Of a stretch of 64,000 nucleotides of DNA, positions 43,501 to 55,915 are shown one piece after another. This stretch comes from Asterias amurensis (Eukaryota; Echinodermata; Asteroidea; Forcipulatida; Asteriidae). Where the stretch lies: NCBI RefSeq assembly GCF_032118995.1, contig NC_092656.1:19612965-19676964 (forward strand), given 5' to 3'. Position 1 is the stretch's first letter, and each line of letters opens with the position of its first letter. Under the pieces are notes generated by a model, which was not told where the DNA came from, did not search any database, and saw only the letters and a list, made by a program, of their open reading frames with translations. The translations under genes were made by a program, and so were the position numbers.

Positions 43501-46500
43501 AACTTACTACTTTGGTGTAAATATACTTGTAGTCTTTCGAAACCCCATCAGACAAGTTGTCTCCGATCAACAACACGTTCATTAACCTAGTTCATCTCAC
43601 TATCTTGAGGAGGCAGTTGCTAATGAGGGACGTCATTTAAGTGTCATTCACAAAACCTCACCCCAACTCTGACCATTATAAGGCAGACTTATTCAATCGT
43701 CACCATAACATGAATGGATTCCACATTAAGATTTGACATTTTCTGCTTTACTCTTTAATTGGCACTTAATTTTTTAACATTCCTTTAACATTCTTACATG
43801 AAATACTCCACACTATCCTTGAAATGTGAGGCCAATAAAACATTTTTCCATTCTTGTCTAATTCACACGTCATTCTTTAAAATCATTGAAAGGAATAAAT
43901 TGGTCTGGAGAAGCCTTGCGGTAATTGTGTGAAATCAAGATCGAAATGAGACTTTAAGTCTAACCTTTGATAGTACCCTCAGGAATCGGTCCTCATTGTG
44001 AAATTACATTCCTTTGTTTTTTCTTTCTTTGATTGATCCGTTACCGGCTTCTGTAGGCACGGTTATTATACCCAGGCTCCAAGTGGTCTCAAAAGTCTCA
44101 ACGCCAAGGCCGGAAAAAGATTGATGACGATGATGATCATGATTACCGATGGTCGTCTTCTCATCCCGTCGTTGAGAATTGAAGCTTAATAGATATTTCC
44201 GTTCACACCTTTTCAGGCCTGGAATTACACGAAGGCCTTGGAGACCATGGTCTCTGTTGCCCCTGGTTTTGGCCTTGGTGCCCCTTCAGAAGTTCCCCCA
44301 TTGACTTTGATTTTCTAATGGAAGTGCCCTTTGCAAAATGAAAATGGCCTTGCCCTTTCAACATGTTTAAAGATAAAATTCCAGGCCTGAAATGAGACAT
44401 TATAAAAGGTTCTTAGTGGAAGGATTGTTAAGTTCTTGATGGAAGATTTTTTGTGTGGAAAAGGGCAACTTTGTTGTCCATTTGTTTGGGTTCATTCTTT
44501 GGTTAAAGCAGGCCTCGAAACAACCCATGCGTTCACAGCAATTATAGATGTTATGGTATTTAAGGTCAGGGTTTTTTCCAATCTGTAATCCTACCTTTAA
44601 GGACAAACCTGTGGAGATTCTCACTCCACCCAGATTTACATTTTGATTGGTTCACCGACCCTTAATGTATTTCACCTTGATGCTTATTCTATCCCTTGAC
44701 TATAACAAACCGAACAGCGTACCCTAATTAAATCACGCAATAATGAGCAACTTAACTCAGTCAGAATTCCCTTCCACATCAGCCTCTTTCAATCCTCTTA
44801 TAGTGTAATAATAATATATAATCACAACGCTCTAGCTTTGAGTTTGCGTTTCCACTCAATCCAGAAGCTTCAACCAAGCTGAGCATCAGGGTTGCAGTCT
44901 CAGAGGTAATTACCTGGACATTCAGAAGTCTGTTTTCTCCTTGATGGATGACGAGGAATTAGTCTTGAGTAAGCTGTGAGATTCTCTCAGGCAACTTATG
45001 ACGTACGTAGGGGTGGGGGGGGGGCGCAACTATATCCAATGAGTTTCAAGTTGACATCTTTACCCAACCCTTAACCTCATGGGGAATTAAATGAAAAATT
45101 TTAAATGGATATTCCCCCCCAACCCTGTTAAAAGTACAGGATGGTCAACACTAACAAAATGGTTTTAAATAAATTCTACCAATAATTGATGAACTTTAGG
45201 ATACAGACAGTACAATTTAACACATTTACAGATGTATTCAGTTATTCATATTAAATGTACAGTCCACATACATTTACTGCATCTCTTACATGTATGAGCT
45301 CCTTGCCTGGTGCATGTGTTCCCTCCATCCTACAATCTAGACTGTTTTAAGAGGAATATAAATTCTCACATTCATCTCCCCTGAGTTATTTTCATCTCAA
45401 ATGTTTTCTTCTTGAAGAACTTACCAAGATAATTATTTTGCTTAGTTGAGGGTACACTTGCATTTGAATAAAATTATAAAATAATATACAAACAATGCAA
45501 CAATGCACGGTTTGAAACCGTTTTGGATGTATTTACTGACTTAGGGATGGAGCTTAGGGAAGACGCACAGATGAAATTTAGAAAGCAGACAGTAGAAGTG
45601 AAATGTGGTTCTAAATTTAACACATTCAGGAATCTTCATTCAGTGATATAGTAAAAACGACCTGATTTCCTCCCGTTATTGAACTCCCTCCCACGAAAGA
45701 GTTAGTGTTTAGCCTAGTTTCGTTAAGTTTCTGACATTGATACACAAGATTTGTTTCACGACTGAATCTCAAAACCAGTTAAATGTGTGAGTCCTCACGT
45801 ATAAAATATACGGAACACAATGTCAGTGTTGTACCTTCAGCTTTCGTCCAAATGTAATTTTCTCGTCCTGTGTGTTGGTGGATCTCTGATGGTGACGTTC
45901 ATTCCTAATCTTAGAAATCAATACATTATGACTCCCCCCCCCCCCCCCCCCCTCTGTCTTCCCATCTTGCTCGCCTCAGGGTACATGGAGCAGATGAGAA
46001 ATGGGTATCATAATGTTTAAAGGATGCTCCTTTCGTCTTGCGTTGTGTTTTCGTTTACTCCTTTCCCGTCTGTGATGTCATGGAAGGATAAGGGTTGTTT
46101 TGACACTCGCAGACTGTCGGTCGACTGATGGCCGCGTTTCGCACCGATCAAAACAATTAGATCTTGTCTTGCAGACGTGTAATTCCACTCTCACGATCGC
46201 TAATTTATTATGAAATATTTCCACTGCTGGCAGGGAAGTGCGTCAGCTAGAGCCGAAGAACGGCAGTGGAAAAACATCTCTGATTGTTTACAAACACTTT
46301 GGGAGTATTTGAAATAGTACTGCCTACTTGCTGTACATGGTTGCGTATTTTGCTTTTAGGGTCAGACGCTAGAAGCATGTTTTGATGTTCAAATATACAT
46401 GTTTAAAACCTTAAAGTGTTGTTAATTGTGAATGGGTGCTTTACAAAAAAAATTGTTTATTTAGGCCTAGATGAATGCTAAAAAGCATAAAACTCTACGT

Positions 46501-49500
46501 GATTGCATGGTGAAATACTGACTGTCTATTATCACAACATCTTTGCCACACACTTTTAACTTAACCATTAACAGTTTCATTTATTCATGTGTCAGAAACT
46601 TTGATAGAATTATGAAATAGGCACTTGTCTCTGCACTTTATTTAATACAATGCGTCATCACTCTGCATCATGAGTAATACACTACCCAAGTTGATTAACT
46701 TTGAATTAAACCTTACTCACTAAAAAGTTTCATCGTGACAAACCATGCGTGACCGGACAATCTGCATAAATTCACTATTATCTCAATCATGTTATTCGTC
46801 AGAATGAGTATTAGCTGAAAGATTCAATACCTGGCGGCATCGCTCCTTACCCAGCCTCTCCTGCAAAACAAGACTGTGTACAAAAGTCTTCTAACATCAA
46901 TATAAGGTTGAGGCCTCAATTGGTTTAACCTTTAATTTCTTACAAGTAGCGAAAATCCGGGCTTAAGATGTCAACTCGAGAGTAGAAATCGAGGGGTTGC
47001 AACATCTACCGTCGATTTTCTTACTTGTCGATGATTCTATCTATTCATCTCCAACGATTGGAAGTGGCAACCTACTTTGAGTTTGTTGTCATCTTAAGAA
47101 AAGGTTCGTCGGGGAGGCGGGAGTGGGGGAAACATCACCCCTTGATTTGTATGTTCTCGTCTTCCATACAGGACGTAAGACTGCAGATGTAGGTACTCAA
47201 AGAAGACGAGGAAAAATCAATAAGGCCTCCTCATTCCTTGGTTGACGTCTGGGATTTATTGCTGCAAGGCAAAAATACAGCCCATGAAAAATGGATGTGG
47301 GAAGAGGAAGAGATGTATGCGTCTTAGATGGGATGACTTGTCTGTACTAGAGACACAAGCTCTGCTTAAGGACATGCATTAGCTTTAGTGTCTTCTTCAC
47401 CTGTACATTAGTTGCATAAGGGGGGAAAAGGGCTTTCAGGGACTCATTTTCATACAGGAACTTGGAGAGTGACTTTATACATTTTTAAACAGCTAATTTT
47501 TGAGCGTGTTAACGCCGATTTGGGTTTTTTAAAGAGGGCATTCTGCACCGCGATTGCTATAGGAAGGTTTTTGGACAATTTAACTTGGTTGGTATGGTAA
47601 CAAAACGTACATTCCACCTGGTTTGAGTTAAAGAAATCACTTGAAAAGGTTATTTCAAATAATTGTTATCTCAAATTGAATTTTTACTTTCTGGAACTGA
47701 ATGTATTTTTCCTTAAATGCTAAAGTTATTAACTAAATTTAAGTGTAAGATATGCATAACTTTCAAACGAGGGCGCTGTGTTCAATCGTTCTCAGTTTGA
47801 CAGTGCGTATGTTTATTGGTGTGCTTTCTCATTTTGAATTTTTTTACGAGGTGGGAGACAATAATTACTGAACAGTAAGTTTATTCAATAAACCAGGTTA
47901 CTCAGAGTATTAATTTTGTTCATGGAGCTCAACTTCATAAAACTTGCAACATGCACGTACTTACTACAGTATGTGTACATTCTTTGCATTCTAAGTAGTA
48001 GCACGTACGATTGTCACTATAAATTATTGCGTGCAAGTCGATGGTAAGCCATGAATCAGTGCATACACTATACAAAATCTATGCTAGATTGCAAATTATT
48101 CAAACACCAAGGACGATAAACACTTTCAGGGATTATGGCATTATTTTATGTGCCATCAAAATAGATTAAAAGTGCAATACACTAGTGTGTTTGTATCCTT
48201 TTTATTTGCACTGAAAAGCCAATTACATCTTAAGTGCTTGAATGTGTCTGTTAACTGTTTGTCCATTCCCTAGCCTCAATTTGACTGGCTGTGGGATCTT
48301 TCATGTAAGTTAATACTTAAGTTACTCCATAAATGTCTTAAAAGGTCCATGTAAAAACTCTTCGGCTAAGTTTGAATAAGTTAATATTCATTACGTGCCT
48401 CGATCAATCATCCATCTTTAAACTACACAGCTTAATTTCCTACCTACCTGTTCCAGAACAAGTGTTTGTGATGTTTTCTTGAACTTGTCAGAGTTAATTT
48501 CTTTCCCCTTTTCTTCAATATGGGGCAATGTCCAAGTCTGTGTGACAGTGATTGATTGGCTGAGACCTGTAGGTTATTTCCCCTTAGTACAGGGCAATAC
48601 ACTCTACTCTGATCAGGAAACCCCTAGTGTAGTTTAATTGCAGTTATGGTGTGTTGTGTTTAGCTAAAGGGAATATTAAATTGTACGCTATTATACCCGT
48701 AACATCGAGTCATGGGATAGAGGTTTCACGCAATTTGTTTAAGAAAAGTGTTTTTACTGAGTAATGTATTTTACCCATGATCCAAAGTAAGCCTACATGT
48801 ATACCCAAGTTCTTGTAGCTATCGTTTGGGTTAAAGTGCAGTGAACGATTTCCCTTGTATAGAATAGCAAAATAGTTCACAAATTATATAAGTTGCTACC
48901 CCAAATCATCATTTGGTTACTTATAATTTTCGCATTCAGCATGCACAAAACTATTTTTATAGCAAAATATGCAAAAGTGCTAGTCAAAATTGTTCACTGC
49001 AGTTGAAAGCTAACAGCATTCAGTATTCACTTTTTTGGGGAACCATAAGGTTTGATGTAGTTCTCTTTTTTAAGAAAAAAAGTAATAATAATAAAAAATA
49101 GAGGTGGTATATAGTTTCTTGAAGAATTTGAACTGAATCTCAAACTAATAATTTTTAAATTTATATAGATTTAAGATAGTACAGAGGACACTGGTCAGTA
49201 AAAGCTTCACCACCACTGTAGCTTCATGAAATAGACTGTATACATTCAAAACCCAAAATATATTGTATAAACAGTTAAAACTCGTTCCCAGGTTAGTTTA
49301 ATTGGTCATCCAATTTGATCAATGCTTCTGCCTCATGACAGAGATCATAAAAAGTATCAGCAGTAGGCGTAAATAATTGGGACCCAACAACCATTTACAG
49401 TAAATGTCCAGGAGTAGACCTCAAATAGTTTTAGATTATTAACGTGGTGCTCGTCAAAAAAAAGTCCAATTGACATTTAAGTCATGGTTCGTGTCGCGAC

Positions 49501-50956
49501 TCAATCCAACCTGCCTTTCTTTCCTTTTTTGATTTTCTTACTTCATTGTTAAAACCACTTCACTGACGTTGGAATTTTCTTTTTAATTGCTTAGTCTTCC
49601 CTGTCGGCATCGCTCTCTCCGTCACAAAGGCATTATGGGTAGCCATGGGCCGTGCCTCGTCCCCGATGCAATCGTTTATTGAGTTGGCTTCTCTTTATTG
49701 AAATTTGACTCCCCAAGTGAGAGTGAAAGGGACTCCGTAACGTGATATTAACAAGCACCTGATACTTAGAAACACAGGAAACAGACTACCGAAGAAGAAC
49801 AAAATTGTCAATGAAACGCTGTTTCAATCTGGTGCCATAGTTTCATTTTAAAAAGCTGAGGTGTTATTCATCTTTTTGTTGGGGTTATTAACGGAATAAG
49901 TTTCATGCATGAGTTAGTACGCGCCTTGAGGGAGCTCTGGTTCGGTTAAAATTGCAAAAATCAAAATTATGTGCAAGAGGCCACTGTGATGTTAAAGCAG
50001 ACATTCATTATATTACATTTATTTAAAGGAACACGTTGCCTTGGATCAGACGAGTTGGTCTATTAAAAGCGTTTGTAACCGTTTGTTATGAAATGCACAT
50101 GGTTAGAAAGATGTTTTAAAAGTAGAATATAATGATCCACACAAGTATCACTCGAAATTGCACGGTTTTCCTTTTACGTCGCGAACTATCACGGTCGGCC
50201 ATTTATGGGAGTCAAAATTTTGACTCCCATAAATGGCCGACCGTGTTAGTCGACAGGGTAAAAAGAAAACCACGCAATTTCGAGGCATATTTGTGTAGAT
50301 CATTGTATTCTACTTTTACAATATCTTTCTAACCATATACATTTTACAATAAACGGTTACAGAATGCTTTTCAAAGACCAACTCGACCGATCCAAGGCAT
50401 GAACGTGTTCCTTTAAAGTTATGATGAGTTAATCTGAAACATATGATTTGATAAACCTTATTTCTGTGCTATTGTTAATTTTTGTGAGTGTGTTGAGGTA
50501 ACTGCGTTCAATAAGACAATTTAGATCATGTCTAATTCTTAAGAAGTACTCAAGTTTTAAGACATAAAGTTCTTCAAAAACATTCCCATAGACTTGAAGA
50601 TTTTCCAGTGAAAAAAAATCGCCTTGTCTACTCAAAGGGAATTTCCAGGCCAGACATGAGAAATGCTGATAAACAAACCAGAACCTTTAAAAAACAAGGA
50701 CCTCAAACTGTGTTTGTTATTTTCATTTTGATTTTTTAGAAAAACAAAGAGAGGTATCAAGAAAGCGGGAGGCGGGCAGACAAAGAGAAAGTCCAAAGAA
50801 ACCACGACAACAGAGTAACAACTCGTCCGCATTGATTGACCAGCAACCAAAGCGTTCAGCTTTGATCTCAATAGATAGACTAGCCGTACCATGGAAAACT
50901 ACAGCATTAGATAGACAACCTAGTGAACAACCTCTGGTCTCTATAGACAGTGAAAG
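34530..50956 (+). CDS. FAM219A: FAM219 orthologue, 5' part (three coding exons; 3' end beyond the right edge)
   Basis: Exons 34530-34586, 35934-36048 and 50740-50956 join in matching phases (0, 1, then 2 at the last donor), giving about 129 residues. All have consensus donors and acceptors. The protein starts MDEEETDSGYSTCINDNVK. It then has RRPSPLQIKMEKQREVSRK, close to the PSPLQ-K-EKQRE-RK block of vertebrate FAM219A/B. Next comes a basic, Gln/Ser-rich linker, then DRLAVPWKTTALDRQPSEQP followed by LVSIDSE, matching the family's LVVP...LD.SPDEKPLVALD segment. The Asp/Ser-rich middle and the cysteine-containing C-terminus are not found before 64000, so intron 3 exceeds 13 kb. FAM219 proteins have no established biochemical role. 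It is divergent from DNAI1. The assignment to the family is firm; A versus B is a vertebrate distinction. Confidence 0.88.
35176..35250 (+). CDS. Possible alternative first exon of FAM219
   Basis: ATG 35176 opens 25 codons (MFAEQAKALMKNSKIRSSPV and five more) that end exactly at a GTAGGT donor in phase 0. That is the phase needed to join FAM219 exon 2 at 35934. It lies in intron 1. Chance agreement is possible; no family similarity supports it. Confidence 0.25.
36935..37305. mobile_element. TTAA-type fold-back element, diverged
   Basis: It begins AGTCAGTGTACACTTTCGG and ends with GTGTCCAATGGCT, flanked by TTAA (36931-36934 and 37306-37309). The inner sequence AACTTACAGGGTTTATAGAAGG pairs it with the element at 54573-54906. 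Confidence 0.75.
37320..37870. repeat. Diverged direct repeat unit, two copies
   Basis: Segments starting near 37320 and 37692 share GTTTTTCACACAATTATAAAC-like sequence, GATCTACT...TACAG/GTAG-TGCTGAG, AAAAGGTGGAAATGA, and a tail TTTTTTGTCAGCAATGA. A third, partial relative is at 51530-51690. The family is not identified. The first copy is interrupted by a (GAATT)n run near 37455-37482. Confidence 0.55.
38424..38751. mobile_element. TTAA-type fold-back MITE, family C variant
   Basis: AGGGAAGGTACACGTTTGG at the left and its complement-like end at the right, with TTAA at 38420-38423 and 38752-38755. The central hairpin is AAGACTTCTAGCTAGAAGTC. It is inverted relative to the copy at 25784-26087. 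Confidence 0.87.
40256..40504. mobile_element. Palindromic MITE with CpG-rich centre
   Basis: The termini GAGGTGCCATAATAGACCCT and the complement of GAGGGTACCACATAATGGAC are inverted over about 40 bp, with weaker pairing inside (GTTGGCAAA and TTTGCCAAC). The centre is rich in CG dinucleotides. There is no open frame of note. Confidence 0.75.
40659..40751 (+). repeat. 31-bp tandem repeat, three copies
   Basis: Three adjacent units carry CACTTGTACCAAAATGCTCA with at most one change between them. Confidence 0.9.
40870..41245. mobile_element. TTAA-type fold-back MITE, family C copy 2
   Basis: It begins AGGCAGTGGACACTATTGG and ends with its complement; TTAA at 40866-40869 and 41246-41249. It is nearly the reverse complement of 23644-24022 and of similar length. 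Confidence 0.9.
41841..41931 (+). CDS. Possible alternative first exon of FAM219 within intron 2
   Basis: ATG 41841 opens 30 codons plus one base and ends at a consensus GTAAGG donor in phase 1. That is the phase FAM219 exon 3 (50740) requires. It would give a short isoform that skips exons 1 and 2. There is no similarity support, and one in three random exons would fit the phase. Confidence 0.2.
42019..42200 (+). repeat. Interspersed repeat, copy 1 (inverted relative to 52750-52915)
   Basis: It contains AGGTTTGCGGTAACACAATG, TGAAAAGAACCGTTGGTTTC and AACTCGACGTTTCGATCAGT. The complement of the same blocks occurs in the same order at 52750-52915. Short relatives occur near 19960-20040 and 59460-59540. 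The family is unknown; the CGACGTTTCGATC motif is common at the ends of Penelope-like and LINE elements in invertebrates, which is only a hint. Confidence 0.65.
43200..43390 (+). pseudogene. Degenerate non-LTR retrotransposon 3' end
   Basis: From TGG at 43241 the frame reads WSKLPTHIQAAPSLDT before stops. This is the LINE tail signature also seen at 18330-18509. It is followed by an ATT-rich tail near 43388. Confidence 0.55.
44215..44400 (+). repeat. Interspersed inverted-repeat element, copy 1
   Basis: Ends CAGGCCTGGAATTACACGAAGG and AAAATTCCAGGCCTGAAAT are inverted. The interior has TTGCCCCTGGTTTTGGCCTTG and TGGAAGTGCCCTTTGCAAAA. A closely related copy is 59035-59200. Fragments resembling the interior occur at 33455-33545 and 21540-21650. 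Confidence 0.7.
50027..50412. mobile_element. TTAA-type fold-back MITE, family B copy 3
   Basis: AGGAACACGTTGCCTTGGAT at the left and its complement at the right, with TTAA at 50023-50026 and 50413-50416. Nearly identical in sequence and orientation to 27263-27645. It lies 328 bp upstream of FAM219 exon 3. Confidence 0.9.
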
Positions 50957-51068
50957 GTAAGAGAATGTCTTAAGAAACTTTCAAGAAACCTTTTAAAATT
51001 TTGATGCTTTGGATTTGAATCAGTGTCTTAATATTTGTAACCTTTTAAGTACAATTCCCCGTTAATTG

Positions 51069-51200
51069 TAGTGGACACTATTGGTAAAATTACTCAAATA
51101 TTGGCTCAAATTCTCACAGGTTTGTTATTTTATGTATGTTGAGATATACCAAGTGAGAAGACTGGTCTTTGAAAATTACCAATTGTGTCCACTTTCTTTA
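51069..51200. mobile_element. Internally deleted family C fold-back element
   Basis: GTAGTGGACACTATTGGTAA at the left and CCAATTGTGTCCACTTTC at the right match family C ends, but most of the left arm and the centre are missing. Confidence 0.7.
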
Positions 51201-52749
51201 AATGTGTTTCATAATATTTTGTGTGCATCTTTCATTAGAGGCTTTGTTGTGTGTCATTTGAAATGTTAAGGGAATGTATGTTGTTTTTTAAAAGTTTTTT
51301 TTAAAAGCTGGAAGTCCCTGTTATGGTATAGGTTTTGTCTACATGTAGGTCTTCAAATTCATTCCAAGCCCCATAAATCACCCTCATCCCCAACCTAATT
51401 CTGTATCTCTTTATACTTTCCTATTGAACAAACCATGCATGGGAAATTTCAGACGTTTATCTGAATTCTGGCTTTTGTCCGATCAGTGATAAAAATGACT
51501 CTCATTATATAAATCTGATATAAATAAATCCTGCTCTTTGATCTACTTCTCTAGCACTGAGGACACTGTTCTTAAAAGCTCCTTGGAATCTAGAACTCCA
51601 GGGGTTTATCAAAAGGTGGAAATGCCAAAATGTCAATATACCTACTAAAAATTAGTTTTTAGTTTCAGACTTTCTTGTTAGGAATTACACCTATTGGTTG
51701 TATAATTATCTGCTTTTATGATTGCTTTGTGTACTATATTTGTTAAATCTATATTAATTTTATTGTGTACCCCAGATGTGGGGCAACAGATCTACGGATC
51801 ATAGTATGTATTTGCTTTTGTTGTCCCTTGCCCATCTCGGGGTATAATTATTGTCAATGTATTTTGTTTTGTGCTGTTATAGCAAATAAAATAATAACAA
51901 TTATAAAATAATAGTTCTACCTCCATGCCCTAATAAAAAACTACAGCTCTGCCTGGGTTGAATATTTTATCTCAAAATCAAGACAAACTCCTCAATTATC
52001 ACTGATCATGCAGCGGCAAAGACAGGTATAAGGGACAGCTTGCCGAGATAGCGATCATACAGTAGCCACTCTAGTTTATTCTTGCCTTATCGCCCACCTA
52101 TTTCATGAAATTGGTAGCACGTTACTGATGTCACAGTATCATAACATCTTCTCTCATCATCGCTTGCTCTGTATCCCTTCCGTTCTCACCCTTCTTGAAG
52201 ACAGTCAACGGCTAGGCAACCTGAGATGTCTACAGTTTACACTGTCAATGGAAAAGCGGGTTTTGTTACGGGCGAATTTAACTACTTCCTCCTAGTGTTA
52301 TAGCTTGTTACTGTGAGGGTCAGGCAGGATAGCTAAATATGTAGTTCTTATGTAAAGTTTACATTCCGGAATATTGTGTTTTCAGAGACTCTGGGATAAT
52401 ATTTTTGTTTTGTTAAAACATCATTTGTGGAGGGAATGGATGCTGGGGTTTTAACCCTAAACCCCCATGGCATCATTTTTGGCTATTAAACCCCTCTTGC
52501 TTCCATCAGACTCTTTCATAGTATGGTATCCCAAATTTGTCTAAGAGTGATATGTCTCCCTGCTCAACAGACAAGAATTGTTTAGATTAATTTTTAAGGG
52601 TTGAACCTGCGACCTTTGGATTAACGTTAGGCACTCTTACTGTGTCCTAGCTCTGTAATCACCGAGCTCCATTTCCCGCTTTATTTCGTGCATCACCAAG
52701 CTAATCCGCCTCCACAGTACTTAAGCAGCATGCAGCATCAGAGTCCAGT

Positions 52750-52915
52750 TTTCTCCAGAAGACGATCAGAGCATACTGATCGAAACGTCGAGTTGAGCCC
52801 AACGGTTCTTTTCAGAACCACCACAACTCATTAGAGATAGTCATTACATGGTGTTACCGCAAACCTTTCTATATCGTATTTCCACCATGCAAAGTCTCAA
52901 ATCCTTACTGAGCTC
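52750..52915 (-). repeat. Interspersed repeat, copy 2
   Basis: This is the reverse complement of the repeat at 42019-42200, containing TACTGATCGAAACGTCGAGT and GTTACCGCAAACCTTTC. Upstream (about 52600-52680, minus strand) a B-box-like GCAGGTTCAACCC marks a possible separate tRNA-derived fragment. Confidence 0.65.
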
Positions 52916-53844
52916 TGCAATGTTGGCAGTCTCACTATTTTGTCAATATCTTTGTTCAGGGGTGCAAGTCAGAAGCCATCGCACCAAAATTTACGGTACA
53001 ACCCAGGTAGTGGCAGCAGAGGGATCACTTTAAGGAGTCTCCCTCAAGTCAATTTTTGTTTGTTCAACCCCAAAATTATATTAAAGTTAGTTTACTCCGT
53101 CAGTTTCCCTCAGGAAGAATTTTTTTAATATTATTTTTGTTTTATTAATCAGAATATTGCAATAACCAGGACGGGGCTCAGTGCGCATTTTTTAAGAATA
53201 CAGTGTATCATTCTGAACATGTTTTGTAATTCAGTGCTATAATGAAATCCGCATTATTTTGCATGATATGTCTTCATCTGCAAACTAGTAGCAAATTCAC
53301 AAATAACGCTTGCATCAAAGCAAACCATTAATTTGCATGAGTTGTTGTCTTGCAGGTGTCCCTTTCCCTTTATTGATAATTCTGAACTCTGTGATAATGA
53401 GTTACAGTGGATTGCTCTTAGCTTATTACTGGCATCAAAGAGAAACGGGGAGGTTATATCCGATAATTAGAATGCTTCATTGGAGTTAAGTTGAGCAACC
53501 CTGATGCCATTAGGATTTTAAGTAGGGGGATAGAATTCATGACGATGTTGGAGTTTTTGTTGATGTTTTGTTTTACCTCAACATTATGACGTCAGCATCG
53601 ACCATGTGAGATGGCGCTCACCAGACAATTTCATTTCAGGATTTTACCAAGACTCTACAGAGACAACACAAATTTATTGACGTCATGGTGACATCATAAG
53701 GTGTCTTTTGACATTAAATCAAACTTAAGTATTTGAAAAGTCATTACTCTTGAACATTGGAATTTCACAATCTATACATCATCGGAAAGTTCTTCATAAA
53801 CTGAACAAACGTTAAATGCAGAGTTCATGGGTTGTACAGATTAA

Positions 53845-54433
53845 AAGACTCCAAAAGTTCCTGGGGAATTATTAGAAATAGACTATTTCAAGAGAAAAGT
53901 ATGCATTTGATGTTTTCGATCTCTCAAACCACCCATATATTTTGTAATATAAGTCGATGGTCATCGTACCCAATTCAAAACATTCTTAACTCACTAGAGT
54001 AGTTAAGAAAGCATGGGTTTTGTAATGAGATCCTTTATTTTTTACTGAACACTTGAGCGGTTTTTCACCTCCATAAATCCATGTTCAGTAGTTTCCAAGA
54101 TACTCCTTATTGGCATCTCTAAGTGCCCTGGCAGTGTGGATTAAAGCCACTTGATGTAGCGATGAAAGTGATACAAAATTACAAGTAGGTGTTCTGCTCA
54201 GCCAGCGCAGGTTTCAATGATGTGAGTGTGTGAAACGCATCTATGTTAACCGAACCCATCAAGTGCGGTGCGTAATAGATTTAGAATGCTTGTGGTAATC
54301 TTGCTGTGTAAGTCAATGCTACAGACTTCTAATGCAGCATGGGAGTGTCTTAATCCTTTCATTTTCTTTTAAAGTCTTTCGTTAGACCGTTTTTCGGTTT
54401 TCATGAAGCTAGTTAATTTTGAATAAATTAAAG
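53845..54433 (+). repeat. Duplicated segment, copy 1
   Basis: It starts AAGACTCCAAAAGTTCCTGG and ends GAATAAATTAAAG. It matches 56261-56855 almost base for base. No terminal inverted repeat, tRNA head or open frame is visible. Confidence 0.95.
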
Positions 54434-54572
54434 ACTGCCTATTTGTATCTTGCCTTTAAGACTGTACTTCTGTCTTAAAAAATTTCAAGATGCAATGTAT
54501 GGAATTACTGTATCATTTGAATTGTATTTTCAATTTGCATGACATACTTCCATCTCCAATTCTCACCCTTAA

Positions 54573-54906
54573 AGCCATTGGACAGATTTACAAATAACTT
54601 ACAGGGTTTACAGAAGGTAATGGTGAAAGACTTCTCTTGAAATATTATTCAATGAAATGCTTTACTTTTTGAGAAAACATTAAAACAATTATCAATTCTC
54701 GATAGCAAGAATTACGGATTTATTTTTAACACATGTCATGACACGAGGAAACATGCGGAAACAAGGGTGGGTTTTCCCGTTATTTTCTCCCGACTCCGAT
54801 GACCGATTGAGCCTAAATTCTCACAGGCTTGTTATTTTATGTAGAAGTTGTGATGCACAAGGTGTGGGCCTTGGACAATGCTGTTTACCGAAGGTGTCCA
54901 ACGGCT
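54573..54906. mobile_element. TTAA-type fold-back element, diverged
   Basis: It begins AGCCATTGGACAGATTTAC and ends GGTGTCCAACGGCT, with TTAA at 54569-54572 and 54907-54910. Its interior (AACTTACAGGGTTTACAGAAGG, TTCTCCCGACTCCGATGACC) matches 36935-37305. Confidence 0.8.
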
Positions 54907-55689
54907 TTAAACATTTCAAATCTTTGGTACTCCATTGGTCGTCATCTCTTGGTTTATATCTGAAATTTATAGAGTTAACACTGTTCGAGCCTAACACCGT
55001 CTGGCCAGTTTTGAACAATCTTACCGTAGTGTGGATTTGTTTTGTAGGATACCAACCATTCAGAAAAGACTAGGAAATGATAAAGGAAAGAAGTTATGTA
55101 GACAAATTCTCCTGAAGACTGGAAATCTGAAAAGTTATTAAGAAATCCTTAATTCCTTATTGGCGCCCCATTATGGGTCGAATTCTTCATGCATCATGTG
55201 CATAATTGAACACAAAATACATTTATATGTGGGTCAAAGAGTCAATAACGTTACACTCCAATAAGCAGTAAGTGTTTTCTGTTTCAGTCCCCCAGTAGCA
55301 ATTGAATATTTTATTAAATTTTATGAGATAATGCTTAATTCATGATATTCACCGGTTGGGGGGGGGGGGGGGGGGGGCGGAGGAAGGCAAATCACACCCT
55401 TAGGGAGGTCGTGCACGCTATAAGACGACATTATCATAGCAAGGGACTGAACTGGTGTTAAGGAATCTTCTGGGACAAAATCTTAAAATAAAAGTGGACC
55501 TTCTGTTTCAGAACAGTATTCCTTCCTTGGTTAAGTATATGGTGCAGTGTGAAAAAGCTGCCATGTTTCTTCTTAAAAAGTAGTGATGGAGAATTGTAAG
55601 ACACATGGTCTCTAAATTAATAGGAAGCTTTCTTGAGTAGTTTTAAGAAGAAGACAATTTTCAAAGAAAACTTTCTTCTTATTCTGCTC

Positions 55690-55915
55690 TTATTAAAATT
55701 GCCCAGTCGGTCAATACAAACAATAGTTTTGCCTTGCCAGTCAATATAATAAGTGCTACTGCCTATCCAGTCAATAACAGTGATAATAAGTTATATTGAC
55801 TAGCCGGAAATTAGTAACTTACATTGCCTATGCAGTCAATATAATCTGTGATATTGTCTAGACAGTTCGAAATAATAACTAATTATTGCCTATAGTCAGA
55901 CAATATAATAAGTAA
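55690..55915 (+). repeat. Degenerate tandem array of a CAGTCAATA-containing unit
   Basis: Units of about 30-45 bp repeat the core TTGCCTATCCAGTCAATATAA with many changes, at least six times, and in places inverted (TATATTGACTAGCCGG). Confidence 0.7.

Larger units (their letters stand above)
36049..50739. other. FAM219 intron 2 (14.7 kb), repeat-rich, no clear exon
   Basis: It holds TTAA-type fold-back elements (36935-37305, 38424-38751, 40870-41245, 50027-50412), a palindromic MITE (40256-40504), a LINE remnant near 43200-43390 and a repeat shared with 59035-59200 (44215-44400). It also has pentanucleotide and TAGA microsatellites near 37455-37482 and 39368-39382. A homopolymer of C lies near 45940-45956. 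From about 44.8 to 49.9 kb I see only AT-rich unique sequence. Confidence 0.6.

Noticed and set aside
46834..46863. 30-bp minus-strand micro-exon with TTTTGCAG and CAG/GTATTG borders
   Set aside because: Short, isolated, antisense inside FAM219 intron 2, with no neighbouring exons.
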